DNA of 64,000 bases, taken from Streptomyces sp. CMB-StM0423. GTDB taxonomy: Bacteria > Actinomycetota > Actinomycetes > Streptomycetales > Streptomycetaceae. Positions within the stretch are counted from its first letter, which is position 1. The number at the start of each line of letters is the position of its first letter. Below the pieces are notes generated by a model. It saw only the letters and a list, made by a program, of their open reading frames with translations. It was not told the origin of the DNA and ran no database searches. The DNA is taken from assembly GCF_002847285.1 (NCBI RefSeq), contig NZ_CP025407.1, positions 5,240,501 through 5,304,500 on the forward strand, in the 5' to 3' direction. The position numbers were made by a program, and so were the translations under genes. Of the stretch, positions 33,093 to 42,108 are shown one piece after another.

Positions 33093-33521
33093 TCACTTCT
33101 GCCCGGCCGCCCGCAGGGCGACCTGGCTGACGATCCACAGCCCGATCCCGATGGCCGGCGCCGTGACGAAGACGATCCCCACCACGGGCGTCCGCCGCCC
33201 CGGCAGCACGCGCGCCATCCCGCGCGGCAGCACCCGCTCGCTGGCGAGGCCGTAGCAGAGGCGGGAGGCCATCATGATGTTGATCAGCGCCGAGTTGGAC
33301 ACGGCAAGGAGCGCGATGAGCGCGAACAGCTTCGCGGGGAAGTCCACGCCGAACGGCACCCGGAACGCCTTCTGGGTGTACAACGCCGCCCCCGCGGCCC
33401 GCGGATACTTGCCGACCAACTCGACGTACGAGGCGGCGGTCAGCATCGCCACCACGAACCCGATGACGAACGGCACCCACAACGCCCCGCCGATCCGCCC
33501 GGCGACGGCACCGGTGGTCAG
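33093..33521 (-). pseudogene. Remnant of an APC-family amino acid permease
   Basis: The 142 codons before the stop at 33093 clearly encode parts of an amino acid/polyamine/organocation transporter. They comprise one block corresponding to an early transmembrane pair (GGALWVPFVIGFVVAM, then SYVELVGKYPRAAGAALYTQ) joined directly to a late block (FPAKLFALIALLAVSNSALI, NIMMASRLCYGLASERVLPR, RRTPVVGIVFVTAPAIGIGL). The N-terminal segment with the substrate loop and several central helices are missing. No start codon of its own exists, because the upstream frame is the interior of the decarboxylase gene. It is a deletion product, truncated at both the 5' end and internally. Confidence 0.82.
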
Positions 33522-34882
33522 GTCAGGTTCGTCAGCGATCTGCTGTGGGGGCCGCCGGATTCCTTGACGATTTCCGGGAGGGTCTGGGCTGTTCTGACCG
33601 TCGCGAAGCGGACCTCGGCGGCGTCCGTCGTGAAGCCGTGGATCGCCGGGCGGGGGAGGCTGTTGTAGGAGAAGGGGTTGGAGAAGTAGTACGCGCCCGT
33701 GTCGAGGAGCGCCACGTGGTCGCCCGCCGCCAGCGGGGGGAGTTCGCGGGCGCGGGCGACCAGGTCGCCGGCGAAGCAGCACGGGCCCGCCACGTCCTGG
33801 GCGACCGGGGTGCCCGTCTTGGGGTGGCCCGCCGCGTCGTACGCCGTCACGCGCAGCGGCCAGGAGTCCGGCGCGAAGACCGTGCGTACGGCCACCTGGA
33901 CGCCCGCGTGGGTGACCGCGATGGGGCGGCCGCCGGCGGACTTGGCGTACTCGACGCGGGCCAGCACCAGGCCGTTCTTCGCCAGCAGGGAGCGGCCGAA
34001 CTCCGTGATCAGCGCGTAGCGGCCGTCGAAGAGGCCCGGGATCTCGGCGTGCAGGAGGCGGGCGTAGTCGGCGAAGGTGGGCTCCACGTCGTCGGAGCCG
34101 AAGTTCACCGGCAGGCCGCCGCCGATGTCCAGTGTGGTGACCTGCCGCCGGCCCGCGGCCGCGTTGATCTCCTCCGCCAGTTCGTACGCCGCGCGCACCC
34201 CCGCCGCCATCAGCGGCAGCGGCACGCCCTGCGAGCCCGTGTGGGTGTGCAGCGCGGTGAGCCAGGGGCGGTCGGCGTACGCCCGGATCAGCCAGTCGCG
34301 GGCGCCCTCGTCCTGGAGCGTCACGCCGAACTTCGACGTGGCCGTCGCCGTGCTCATCGCGCCGATGCTGCCGCCGCCGACCTGCGGGTTGATCCGTACG
34401 CCGATCGTCGAGCGGGTCGGCGCCGAGCGGACCAGGCCGTCGATGCGGGCCAGTTCCCCGGGGTTGTCCGCGTTGACCGCGATGCCCAGGGCCAGGGCGC
34501 CGCGCAGTTCCGCGGCGGTCTTGGCGGGGGAGTCGAGCACGGTGCGGTCCGGGGGTACGTCCGCGGCGCGGGCCAGCTCCAGTTCCCCGGGGCTGGCCAC
34601 CTCCGCGCCCAGGCCCTCGTCGGCGAGCAGCCGCAGCACCGGCACCAGGGAGGCGGCCTTGACCGCGAAGGAGTGCAGCACCGGCGTCCCCGGCGACACC
34701 ACCCCGTCGAACGCGGCCCGCAGCGCGGCCGCGGACTCGCGGATGCCCGCGACGTCCAGCAGCCCCACCACCGGCTCGGCGTCGGACACCAGGCCCGCGG
34801 CCAGCGCCGCGCGTACCGCCAGGTCGCGGCGGGCGGCGAGCGGGAGGTTCTCCGGCACGGAAACGGGCTCGTCGTAAGGCAT
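33518..34882 (-). CDS. Group IV PLP decarboxylase (LysA/ODC-like)
   Basis: 454 aa. An alanine-racemase-like barrel fold type III enzyme: the PLP lysine is in LHSFAVKAAS (about K75), the Gly-rich phosphate site in TLDIGGGLPVNF, and the C-terminal beta-domain contains GPCCFAGDLVA with the catalytic Cys and GAYYFSNPFSYNS. It is related to diaminopimelate and ornithine/arginine decarboxylases; the exact substrate is open. Start ATG at 34882 (a TTG 4 codons upstream is possible). It diverges from hutU, and a fragment of an amino acid permease follows it directly, so it may once have formed a transport-decarboxylation pair. Confidence 0.88.
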   Translation of the reverse strand: MPYDEPVSVPENLPLAARRDLAVRAALAAGLVSDAEPVVGLLDVAGIRESAAALRAAFDGVVSPGTPVLHSFAVKAASLVPVLRLLADEGLGAEVASPGELELARAADVPPDRTVLDSPAKTAAELRGALALGIAVNADNPGELARIDGLVRSAPTRSTIGVRINPQVGGGSIGAMSTATATSKFGVTLQDEGARDWLIRAYADRPWLTALHTHTGSQGVPLPLMAAGVRAAYELAEEINAAAGRRQVTTLDIGGGLPVNFGSDDVEPTFADYARLLHAEIPGLFDGRYALITEFGRSLLAKNGLVLARVEYAKSAGGRPIAVTHAGVQVAVRTVFAPDSWPLRVTAYDAAGHPKTGTPVAQDVAGPCCFAGDLVARARELPPLAAGDHVALLDTGAYYFSNPFSYNSLPRPAIHGFTTDAAEVRFATVRTAQTLPEIVKESGGPHSRSLTNLT

Positions 34883-34949
34883 GGCGGCAGTCAATCATCC
34901 GTCCGCAAATGCTGTCGTACGGCGTCCAACTGTCGGACGCGAGGCGGCC

Positions 34950-34999
34950 TTGACTAGGGTAATTCAGTCGCGTCAGGATGTGTTTCTGTTCATTCAGAA
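34950..34999 (+). promoter_or_regulatory. Probable hutU promoter with inverted repeat
   Basis: TTGACT (34950-34955) and CAGGAT (34974-34979) are spaced by 18 bases, pointing towards hutU. Directly after lies TTCTG-TTCATT-CAGAA (34984-34999), a 5-bp inverted repeat at or just past the expected transcription start, suited to a repressor. The opposing decarboxylase gene starts 68 bases to the left. Confidence 0.45.
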
Positions 35000-35035
35000 C
35001 GGCTTCGGAAACGGACGGCGCGCCAGGAGGCAGGC

Positions 35036-36727
35036 ATGGCAGGACCCCGACCCGTGCGGGCCCCGCGCGGCAACCAGTCGAGCGCCCGCGGGTGGCAGCA
35101 GGAAGCCGCCCTGCGGATGCTGCAGAACAACCTCGACCCCGAGGTCGCCGAGCACCCCGACAAGCTCGTCGTCTACGGCGGCACGGGCAAGGCCGCCCGC
35201 GACTGGGACTCCTTCGACGCCATGGTGCGCACGCTGACGACGCTCGGCCCCGACGAGACCATGCTCGTCCAGTCCGGCCGCCCCGTCGGCGTCATGCAGA
35301 CCCACGAGTGGGCGCCCCGGGTCCTCATCGCCAACAGCAACCTCGTCGGCGACTGGGCCACCTGGGAGGAGTTCCGCCGGCTGGAGGCCCTGGGGCTGAC
35401 CATGTACGGCCAGATGACCGCCGGTTCGTGGATCTACATCGGCACGCAGGGCATCCTCCAGGGCACGTACGAGACCTTCGCCGCCGTCGCCGCGAAGCTC
35501 AGTCGTGAGAACAGGCACAGCGGCGGCACCCTCGCCGGGACGATCACCCTCACCGCGGGACTCGGCGGCATGGGCGGCGCCCAGCCGCTCGCCGTCACCA
35601 TGAACGACGGCGTCGCGCTCTGCATCGAGTGCGACCCCTCCCGCATCGAGCGCCGCCTGGCGCACGGCTACCTCGACGCGCAGGCCGACAGCCTGGAGCA
35701 CGCCCTGCGGCTGGCCACCGAGGCCCGCGACGCCCGCCGCCCGCTGTCCGTCGGCGTCCTCGGCAACGCCGCGGAGCTGGTGCCCGAGTTGCTCGCCGCC
35801 GGCGCCCCGATCGACATCGTCACCGACCAGACCTCCGCCCACGATCCGCTCGCGTACCTCCCGCTCGGCGTCGACTTCGCCGACATGGCCGCGTACGCCG
35901 CCGAGAAGCCCGCCGACTTCACCGTCCGCGCCCGCGAGTCGATGGCCCGGCACGTCGAGGCGATGGTCGGCTTCCAGGACGCGGGCGCCGAGGTCTTCGA
36001 CTACGGCAACTCCATCCGCGGCGAGGCCAAGCTCGCCGGCTACGCGCGCGCCTTCGACTTCCCCGGCTTCGTACCCGCCTACATCCGCCCCCTGTTCAGC
36101 GAGGGCAAGGGTCCCTTCCGCTGGGCCGCGCTGTCCGGCGACCCGAAGGACATCGCCGCCACCGACCGCGCCGTCCTCGACCTCTTCCCCGGGAACGAGT
36201 CGCTGGCCCGCTGGATCCGGCTGGCCGGCGAGCGCGTGCAGTTCCAGGGGCTGCCCGCGCGCATCTGCTGGCTCGGCTACGGCGAGCGGGACCGGGCCGG
36301 CGAGCGGTTCAACGACATGGTCGCGAGCGGCGAGCTGGCCGCGCCGCTGGTCATCGGCCGTGACCACCTCGACTGCGGCTCGGTGGCGTCCCCGTACCGC
36401 GAGACCGAGGCCATGCGCGACGGCTCCGACGCCATTGCGGACTGGCCGCTGCTCAACGCCATGGTCAACGTCGCCTCCGGCGCCTCCTGGGTCTCCCTCC
36501 ACCACGGCGGCGGCGTCGGCATGGGGCGCTCGCTGCACGCGGGCCAGGTCACCGTCGCCGACGGCACGGCGCTCGCGGGCGAGAAGATCCGCCGGGTGCT
36601 GACCAACGACCCGGGCATGGGCGTCATCCGGCACGTCGACGCGGGCTACGAGCGGGCCGAGGAGATCGCGGCCGAGCGCGGCGTGCGCGTACCGATGCGG
36701 GAGAACGCGGAAAGCGGACCCGCGTGA
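35036..36727 (+). CDS. hutU: Urocanate hydratase
   Basis: 563 aa, the standard bacterial length. Second step of histidine breakdown: urocanate to 4-imidazolone-5-propionate using tightly bound NAD+. The N-terminus GPRPVRAPRGNQSS and the segment GWQQEAALRMLQNNLDPEVA are characteristic, as are TAGLGGMGGAQPLA (NAD-binding GxGGMGG) and FQGLPARICWLGYGER. ATG behind AGGAGG. It overlaps the next gene by four bases (GTGA), starting the run hutU - M20 hydrolase - hutF - hutI. Confidence 0.97.
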   Translation: MAGPRPVRAPRGNQSSARGWQQEAALRMLQNNLDPEVAEHPDKLVVYGGTGKAARDWDSFDAMVRTLTTLGPDETMLVQSGRPVGVMQTHEWAPRVLIANSNLVGDWATWEEFRRLEALGLTMYGQMTAGSWIYIGTQGILQGTYETFAAVAAKLSRENRHSGGTLAGTITLTAGLGGMGGAQPLAVTMNDGVALCIECDPSRIERRLAHGYLDAQADSLEHALRLATEARDARRPLSVGVLGNAAELVPELLAAGAPIDIVTDQTSAHDPLAYLPLGVDFADMAAYAAEKPADFTVRARESMARHVEAMVGFQDAGAEVFDYGNSIRGEAKLAGYARAFDFPGFVPAYIRPLFSEGKGPFRWAALSGDPKDIAATDRAVLDLFPGNESLARWIRLAGERVQFQGLPARICWLGYGERDRAGERFNDMVASGELAAPLVIGRDHLDCGSVASPYRETEAMRDGSDAIADWPLLNAMVNVASGASWVSLHHGGGVGMGRSLHAGQVTVADGTALAGEKIRRVLTNDPGMGVIRHVDAGYERAEEIAAERGVRVPMRENAESGPA

Positions 36728-37968
36728 GCCCGTCCTCGTTCCAGGAGATGTGGCGCGAGCTGCGCCCCCTCGGGCGGTACGCGCCCTCCGGTGGCTACCG
36801 CCGGTTCGCGTGGACGGCGGCGGACGCCGACTGCCGGGCCTGGTTCCGGGCGCAGGCGGGCGCGCGCGGGCTCGCGTACGAGACCGACCGCAACGGCAAC
36901 CAGTGGGCCTGGCTCGGCGACCCCGCCGCCGGCGGCGCCGTCGTCACCGGCTCGCACCTCGACTCGGTACCCGACGGCGGCGCCTTCGACGGCCCCCTCG
37001 GCGTCGTCTCCGCGTTCGCCGCCCTCGACGAGTTGCGCGCCCGCGGCGCCCGCCCCGGCCGACCCCTCGGCGTGGTCAACTTCGGCGACGAGGAAGGCGC
37101 CCGCTTCGGCCTGGCCTGCGTCGGCTCCCGGCTCACCGCCGGACAGCTCACCACCGCCGCCGCGCACGAATTGCGCGACGCGGATGGCGTCACCCTGCCG
37201 CAGGCGATGGAGCGCGCGGGGCAGGACCCCGACGGCATCGGCTCCGACCCCGAGCGGCTGGCGCGCATCGGCGCCTTCGTCGAACTGCACGTCGAGCAGG
37301 GCGTGGCGCTCGCCGGTACGGACCACGCGGTGGGCGTGGCATCGGCGATCTGGCCGCACGGCCGCTGGCGGTTCGACTTCCGCGGCGAGGCCAACCACGC
37401 GGGCACGACCCGCATGGAGGACCGCCACGACCCGATGCTGACCTACGCCCACACCGTGCTGTCCGCCCGCAAGAAGGCCGCGCAGGCGGGCGCCCGAGCC
37501 ACCTTCGGCAAGGTCGCCGTCGAGCCCAACGGCGTCAACGCCATCCCCTCGCTCGTCCGCGGCTGGCTCGACTCCCGCGCCGCCGACGAGGAGACCCTGC
37601 ACACCCTCGTCGCCGCCGTCGAGCAGGCCGCGCGCGAGCGCGCCGGCCGCGACGGCACGGCGCTGGAGGTCACCCGCGAGTCGCTGACGCCCGTCGTCGA
37701 CTTCGACCACGCCCTGCGCGACCGCCTCGCCGCGCGCCTCGGCGGCGCGCCCCTGCTTCCGACGGGGGCGGGACACGACGCCGGGATCCTGTCCGGGGCG
37801 GTGCCGGCGGCCATGCTGTACGTACGGAATCCGACCGGCGTCTCGCACGCGCCGGCCGAGTCGGCGGCCGAGGACGACTGCGCGGCGGGCGTACGGGCGC
37901 TCGCGGACGTGCTGGCGGACCTGGCCGCCGACGGCAGTTCCGTACCTCGGTCGGAAGGGGCCGCGTGA
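36724..37968 (+). CDS. M20 amidohydrolase (allantoate amidohydrolase-like) in the hut operon
   Basis: 414 aa. Dinuclear metal peptidase fold: TGSHLDSVPDGGAFDG with the His and bridging Asp, NFGDEEGARFG with the catalytic and metal Glu, ELHVEQGVAL with a further His, a lid domain (about 205-320, WRFDFRGEANHAGTTRM) and the final metal His in VSHAPAESA. Closest named relatives hydrolyse allantoate or N-carbamoyl amino acids. GTG start coupled to hutU and stop coupled to hutF. In a pathway where HutF makes N-formylglutamate, a deformylase is needed and no hutG is present, so this enzyme is the natural candidate. Confidence 0.9.
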   Translation: MSPSSFQEMWRELRPLGRYAPSGGYRRFAWTAADADCRAWFRAQAGARGLAYETDRNGNQWAWLGDPAAGGAVVTGSHLDSVPDGGAFDGPLGVVSAFAALDELRARGARPGRPLGVVNFGDEEGARFGLACVGSRLTAGQLTTAAAHELRDADGVTLPQAMERAGQDPDGIGSDPERLARIGAFVELHVEQGVALAGTDHAVGVASAIWPHGRWRFDFRGEANHAGTTRMEDRHDPMLTYAHTVLSARKKAAQAGARATFGKVAVEPNGVNAIPSLVRGWLDSRAADEETLHTLVAAVEQAARERAGRDGTALEVTRESLTPVVDFDHALRDRLAARLGGAPLLPTGAGHDAGILSGAVPAAMLYVRNPTGVSHAPAESAAEDDCAAGVRALADVLADLAADGSSVPRSEGAA

Positions 37969-39305
37969 CGACGTACTGGGCGGAACAGGCATGGGTCGGT
38001 GGGGTCGTGGAACCCGGTGTCGTCCTGGAGGCGGCGGCGTCCGGCGGGCTGCTCGCCGCGGTACGGACCGCGGTCCCCGCGCCGCCGCCGGGCGCCACCG
38101 TCCTGCGCGGCCTCACCCTCCCCGGCCTGGCGAACGCCCACAGCCACGCCTTCCACCGCGCGCTGCGCGGCACCGTCCAGGTCGGCTCCGGGACGTTCTG
38201 GACCTGGCGCGAGGTGATGTACGGCGTCGCGGACCGGCTCACCCCCGGCACGTACTACGACCTCGCCCGGGCCGTCTACGCCGAGATGGCGCTCGCGGGG
38301 ATCACCTGCGTCGGCGAGTTCCACTACGTCCACCACGCGCCCGGCGGCGCCCGCTACGACGACCCCAACGCCATGGGCCACGCACTGATCGCCGCCGCCG
38401 CGGCGGCCGGAGTCCGGCTGACCCTGCTCGACACCGCGTACCTGGCCGCCGGCTTCGGGCAGCCTCCCGGGCGGCACCAGCTCCGCTTCAGCGACGGCGA
38501 CGCCGACGCGTGGGCGGAGCGCGCCGAGGCCCTCGAACCCGACGACGACACCGCGCGCGTCGGCGCCGCCGTCCACTCCGTACGCGCGGTGCCCGCGGGA
38601 CAGCTCGCCACCGTCGCGGGCTGGGCCGCCGACCGGCGCGTCCCGCTGCACGTCCACCTCTCCGAGCAGCCTGCCGAGAACGAGGCGTGCGTCGCCGCCC
38701 ACGGCGTCACCCCCGCCCGCCTCCTCGCCGACCACGGCGTCCTCGGCCTCCACACCACCGCCGTGCACGCCACCCACCTCACCGCCGACGACCTCACCCT
38801 CGTCGGCCGCAGCAGCACCGGTGTGTGCATGTGCCCCACCACCGAACGGGACCTCGCGGACGGCATCGGCCCGGCCGGGGCCGTGGAGCGGGCGGGCAGC
38901 CCGCTGTCGCTGGGCAGCGACAGCCACGCCGTGATCGACCTCTTCGAGGAGGCGCGGGCGCTGGAGCTGAACGAGCGGCTGCGCACCCGCCGCCGCGGCC
39001 ACTGGACGGCCCACCAACTGCTGCGCGCCGCCACCGAGGGCGGTTACGAGGCCCTCGGCTGGGCCGCACCGGCCCGGCTGGAGCCGGGCGGGCTCGCGGA
39101 CTTCACCACCGTGGCGCTGGACAGCGTGCGCACGGCGGGCGCGGTGCCGCGGCTCGGCGCGGAGACGGCGGTGTTCGCGGCGACGGCGGCGGACGTGCGG
39201 CACACGGTGGTGGGGGGCCGGCACGTCGTACGGGACGGGGCGCACGCGCTCGTGGAGGACGTACCGGGGGCGCTGACGGCGGCGATCGCGGCGCTGCGCG
39301 GCTGA
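37965..39305 (+). CDS. hutF: Formimidoylglutamate deiminase
   Basis: 446 aa amidohydrolase-superfamily enzyme that deaminates N-formimino-L-glutamate to N-formyl-L-glutamate and ammonia. Metal ligands: HSHAF in LANAHSHAFHRALR, His in VHLSEQPAENEAC and VHATHLTADD, Asp in LGSDSHAVIDLFEEARALEL, which together with the FWTWREVMY segment identify the HutF branch. The GTG at 37965 overlaps the M20 stop (GTGA); the long upstream open frame is a shadow of the M20 gene. A 115-base gap separates it from hutI. Confidence 0.95.
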   Translation: MTTYWAEQAWVGGVVEPGVVLEAAASGGLLAAVRTAVPAPPPGATVLRGLTLPGLANAHSHAFHRALRGTVQVGSGTFWTWREVMYGVADRLTPGTYYDLARAVYAEMALAGITCVGEFHYVHHAPGGARYDDPNAMGHALIAAAAAAGVRLTLLDTAYLAAGFGQPPGRHQLRFSDGDADAWAERAEALEPDDDTARVGAAVHSVRAVPAGQLATVAGWAADRRVPLHVHLSEQPAENEACVAAHGVTPARLLADHGVLGLHTTAVHATHLTADDLTLVGRSSTGVCMCPTTERDLADGIGPAGAVERAGSPLSLGSDSHAVIDLFEEARALELNERLRTRRRGHWTAHQLLRAATEGGYEALGWAAPARLEPGGLADFTTVALDSVRTAGAVPRLGAETAVFAATAADVRHTVVGGRHVVRDGAHALVEDVPGALTAAIAALRG

Positions 39306-39420
39306 CTCCCGCATCCCCGCCCGCACGCCACCGGCCGTACCCCCGCCCCCGCCACCCGCCCACGAGGCAGGAACCCGTATCCCCGTCCGGCACGCCACCC
39401 CGACCCACGAGGGCAGGAAC

Positions 39421-40602
39421 ATGACCGCCATCGCCATCGTCAACATCGGCAGCCTCGTCACCAACGACCCGGCCCTCGGCGACGGGCCGCTCGGCCTGCT
39501 GGAGGACGCGGCCGTCGTCTTCGACGGCGACCGCGTCGCCTGGGTCGGCGCGGCGGACGCGGCGCCGGCCGCGGACACGGCGTACGACGCGGCGGGGCGG
39601 GCGCTGCTCCCGGGCTTCGTCGACTCGCACTCCCACCTCGTCTTCGCCGGCGACCGCACCCGCGAGTTCGCCGCCCGGATGTCGGGGCGCCCGTACACCG
39701 CGGGCGGCATCCGCACGACGGTCGCCGCCACCCGCGCCGCGACCGACGAGGAACTGGCGGCCAACCTCGCCCGGTTCGTCCGCGAGATGCTCCGGCAGGG
39801 CACGACGACGCTGGAGACGAAGTCCGGCTACGGGCTGACGGTGGCGGACGAGGCGCGGGGGCTGCGGGTCGCGGCGGAGCAGGTGGAGGAGGTCACGTAC
39901 CTCGGTGCGCATGTCGTCGCGCCGGAGTACGCGGACGATCCGGGCGCGTACGTCGACCTGGTCACCGGCGAGATGCTGGACGCCTGCGCGCCGTACGCGC
40001 GGTGGATCGACGTCTTCTGCGAGAAGGGGGCGTTCGACGGCGACCAGGCGCGGTCGATCCTCGCGGCCGGCAAGGTACGCGGCCTGACCCCGCGGGTGCA
40101 CGCGAACCAACTGTCGTACGGTCCTGGGGTGCAGCTCGCCGTCGAGCTGGAGGCGGCGTCCGCGGACCACCTGACGCACCTGACCGACGCGGACGTGGCG
40201 GCGCTGGCGTCGGGGGTGACGGTGGCGACGTTCCTGCCGGGCTGCGAGTTCTCGACCCGGGCGGTCTACCCGGACGTGCGGCGGGTGCTGGACGCGGGCG
40301 CGACGGTGGCGCTGTCGACGGACTGCAACCCGGGATCGTCGTTCACCAGCTCCATGCCGTTCTGCGTGGCCGTCGCGGTACGGGAGATGGGCATGACGCC
40401 GGACGAGGCGGTGTGGTCCGCGACGGCGGGTGGCGCTGCGGCGCTGCGGCGCACGGACGTCGGCCGCCTCGCACCGGGCGCGCGGGCGGACGCGGCGCTG
40501 CTGGACGCGCCGAGCCACGTGCACCTGGCGTACCGGCCGGGGGTGCCGCTGGTGGCGGAGGTGTGGCGGCGGGGGGAGCGGGTGACGGCGGGCGGCAACT
40601 GA
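39421..40602 (+). CDS. hutI: Imidazolonepropionase
   Basis: 393 aa. Third step of histidine degradation, opening the imidazolone ring to give formiminoglutamate. Metal site HSHLVF in VDSHSHLVFAGDRTREFA, TTLETKSGYGLT, VHANQLSYG, ADHLTHLTDADV and the final Asp in LSTDCNPGSSFTSSMP are all in place and specific for HutI. ATG at 39421 behind GGGCAGG. Last gene of the hut run; hutH for the first step is not in the window. Two 17-base direct repeats (40595 and 40635) follow its end. Confidence 0.97.
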   Translation: MTAIAIVNIGSLVTNDPALGDGPLGLLEDAAVVFDGDRVAWVGAADAAPAADTAYDAAGRALLPGFVDSHSHLVFAGDRTREFAARMSGRPYTAGGIRTTVAATRAATDEELAANLARFVREMLRQGTTTLETKSGYGLTVADEARGLRVAAEQVEEVTYLGAHVVAPEYADDPGAYVDLVTGEMLDACAPYARWIDVFCEKGAFDGDQARSILAAGKVRGLTPRVHANQLSYGPGVQLAVELEAASADHLTHLTDADVAALASGVTVATFLPGCEFSTRAVYPDVRRVLDAGATVALSTDCNPGSSFTSSMPFCVAVAVREMGMTPDEAVWSATAGGAAALRRTDVGRLAPGARADAALLDAPSHVHLAYRPGVPLVAEVWRRGERVTAGGN

Positions 40603-40670
40603 GGAGCGGCGACCCGGCGCGAGCGCGACGGGCGACAACTCAGGAGCGGCGGACGGTCCCACCGCGCCGG

Positions 40671-42038
40671 TCAGCAACTGAGGTTCGCGTCCGGGGCCGC
40701 CGCGGGGCGTGCCGTCAGATGCTCCACGGCCGCGCGCTCCGCGCACTCGTTGCCGAAGCCCACCAGCCCGTGCCGCCCGCCCGGCACCGTCAGCAGCGGC
40801 GCCCGGAACCGCATCGCCACCCGCTCCGCGCCCGCCGCCGGGGTGCGGATGTCGTCCTCGCTGTTGATCAGCAGCAGATCCGCCCCGTCGGCCGCGCCGT
40901 AGCCCCCGTCACCGCCCCCGTCACCGCCCCCGTCACCGCCCCCGGGCCGGACCGCGCCCAGCGGCTCCCCGCGCCCCGGCCAGTGCACGCAGGGCGCGTA
41001 GTCGCGCGCCACCGTCCGCGTACGCCACCGCGCCTCGTGCGCGTCGTCGAGCTCCCGCAGCAGCGCCCGCAGGTTGCCCGGCCACCGGAAGTCCGTGCAG
41101 TGGACGCCCAGGAAGAGCGCGAGCGGCGGCGGCCCCGGGTCCAGTTCGTCGAGCGCCGCCCGGACGTCGGACGGCACCGCCTTCGGTACGGCCCTGGGCC
41201 CCGGCTCCGGGACCTGCTCGTCGTCCAGCTCCTGGCGGGTGTGCAGCGTCCTCAGTACGTAGGACGTGCCCGGCCGGTCCGGGTCGACGACCCCGTCGAA
41301 GACCGCCGCCCGCACCCGCTCCGGGTGACGGGTGACGTAGACCTGCCCGGCCGCCGTGGCGTACGAGTGCAGCAGCAGGCTGATCCGCTCCTCACCCAGA
41401 GCGCGCCGGACCCGCTCCAGGTCCGTGGCGCCCGCGCGGGAGCCGAGGCGGGCCAGCAGCGGGCCGTAGGAGAGGCGGCAGCCCTCGACGTAGTCGCGGG
41501 CGGCGGCGTCGACGGCGGTGACGTCCCGGACGAGCCGGAGGCTGCGCGCGGTGCGGAGGCGGTCGAGCGCGCCGCGGGGCTCGCCGCAGTCGACGCGGTG
41601 GCTTCGGCCGGTGCCGCGGCGGTCGTAGCCGACGATGTCGAACCGGTCGCGCAGCGCGCGCGGGTAGTCGACGCCGGCGGACACGGCCTCCTGGAGGCCC
41701 GACAGACCCGGCCCGCCGGGCGCGAGGACGAGCGCGCCGATGCGGCGGCCGGGGTCGCGGGCGGGCAGCCGGGAGAGCGCGAGGCGGAGGGTCTCGTGGC
41801 TGTCGCCGCCGACGGGCACGGTGACGCCGCGGCATTCGCGCTGCTCCATGCCCGTCAGCGGGCAGGGGGTCCACTCGTCGCCGCCGGGGTCCGGTTCGTA
41901 CGAGGAGGTGCCGGCGCCGGGCGGCTCCGGACCGTTCCCGCCCGGCAGCGCGCAGGCGCCCGTCCACGCCAGCGCCAGCGCTGTGAGCAGGGCGAGCACC
42001 GGGGCCTGGCGGCCGGTCCGCCGCCGGGGGGAGGCCAT
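40671..42038 (-). CDS. TAP-like secreted alpha/beta hydrolase, lipoprotein
   Basis: 455 aa. A lipoprotein signal ends in the lipobox WTGAC (Cys about residue 29). The fold is that of the tripeptidyl aminopeptidase family: oxyanion LAPGGPGLSG, DIVGYDRRGTGRS, catalytic Asp in LLINSEDDIRTP and His in PGGRHGLVGF, then a Cys-containing tail. The nucleophile elbow reads LLHSYATAAG, where the usual GxSxGG is changed (HSYAT), so activity is open to doubt. Three perfect 12-base repeats at 40903-40938 encode (GGGD)n in the protein. Converges with hutI. Confidence 0.85.
   Translation of the reverse strand: MASPRRRTGRQAPVLALLTALALAWTGACALPGGNGPEPPGAGTSSYEPDPGGDEWTPCPLTGMEQRECRGVTVPVGGDSHETLRLALSRLPARDPGRRIGALVLAPGGPGLSGLQEAVSAGVDYPRALRDRFDIVGYDRRGTGRSHRVDCGEPRGALDRLRTARSLRLVRDVTAVDAAARDYVEGCRLSYGPLLARLGSRAGATDLERVRRALGEERISLLLHSYATAAGQVYVTRHPERVRAAVFDGVVDPDRPGTSYVLRTLHTRQELDDEQVPEPGPRAVPKAVPSDVRAALDELDPGPPPLALFLGVHCTDFRWPGNLRALLRELDDAHEARWRTRTVARDYAPCVHWPGRGEPLGAVRPGGGDGGGDGGGDGGYGAADGADLLLINSEDDIRTPAAGAERVAMRFRAPLLTVPGGRHGLVGFGNECAERAAVEHLTARPAAAPDANLSC
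40903..40944. repeat. 12-bp tandem repeat within the TAP-like gene
   Basis: CCCCCGTCACCG is repeated three times without change (40903-40938) plus a half unit. It encodes Gly-Gly-Gly-Asp units in a surface loop of the hydrolase and is expected to vary in copy number. Confidence 0.8.
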
Positions 42039-42053
42039 GGGCCGATCATGGCA

Positions 42054-42081
42054 CCGCCTCCCCGGAAACGCGGGGAGGCGG
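42054..42081 (-). terminator. Terminator of the sigma factor gene
   Basis: CCGCCTCCCC (42054-42063) and GGGGAGGCGG (42072-42081) form a perfect 10-bp stem with an 8-base loop, 28 bases past the sigma factor stop codon. It also lies upstream of the TAP-like gene start, so that gene must have its own promoter. Confidence 0.75.
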
Positions 42082-42108
42082 CTTTCGGCCCGGTGCCCGG
42101 CCCGTGGC

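Noticed and set aside
36750..37964. 851-aa open frame continuing upstream of hutF
   Set aside because: The first 405 residues are Arg/Pro-rich and antiphase to the clearly coding M20 gene; hutF homology begins at the GTG at 37965.
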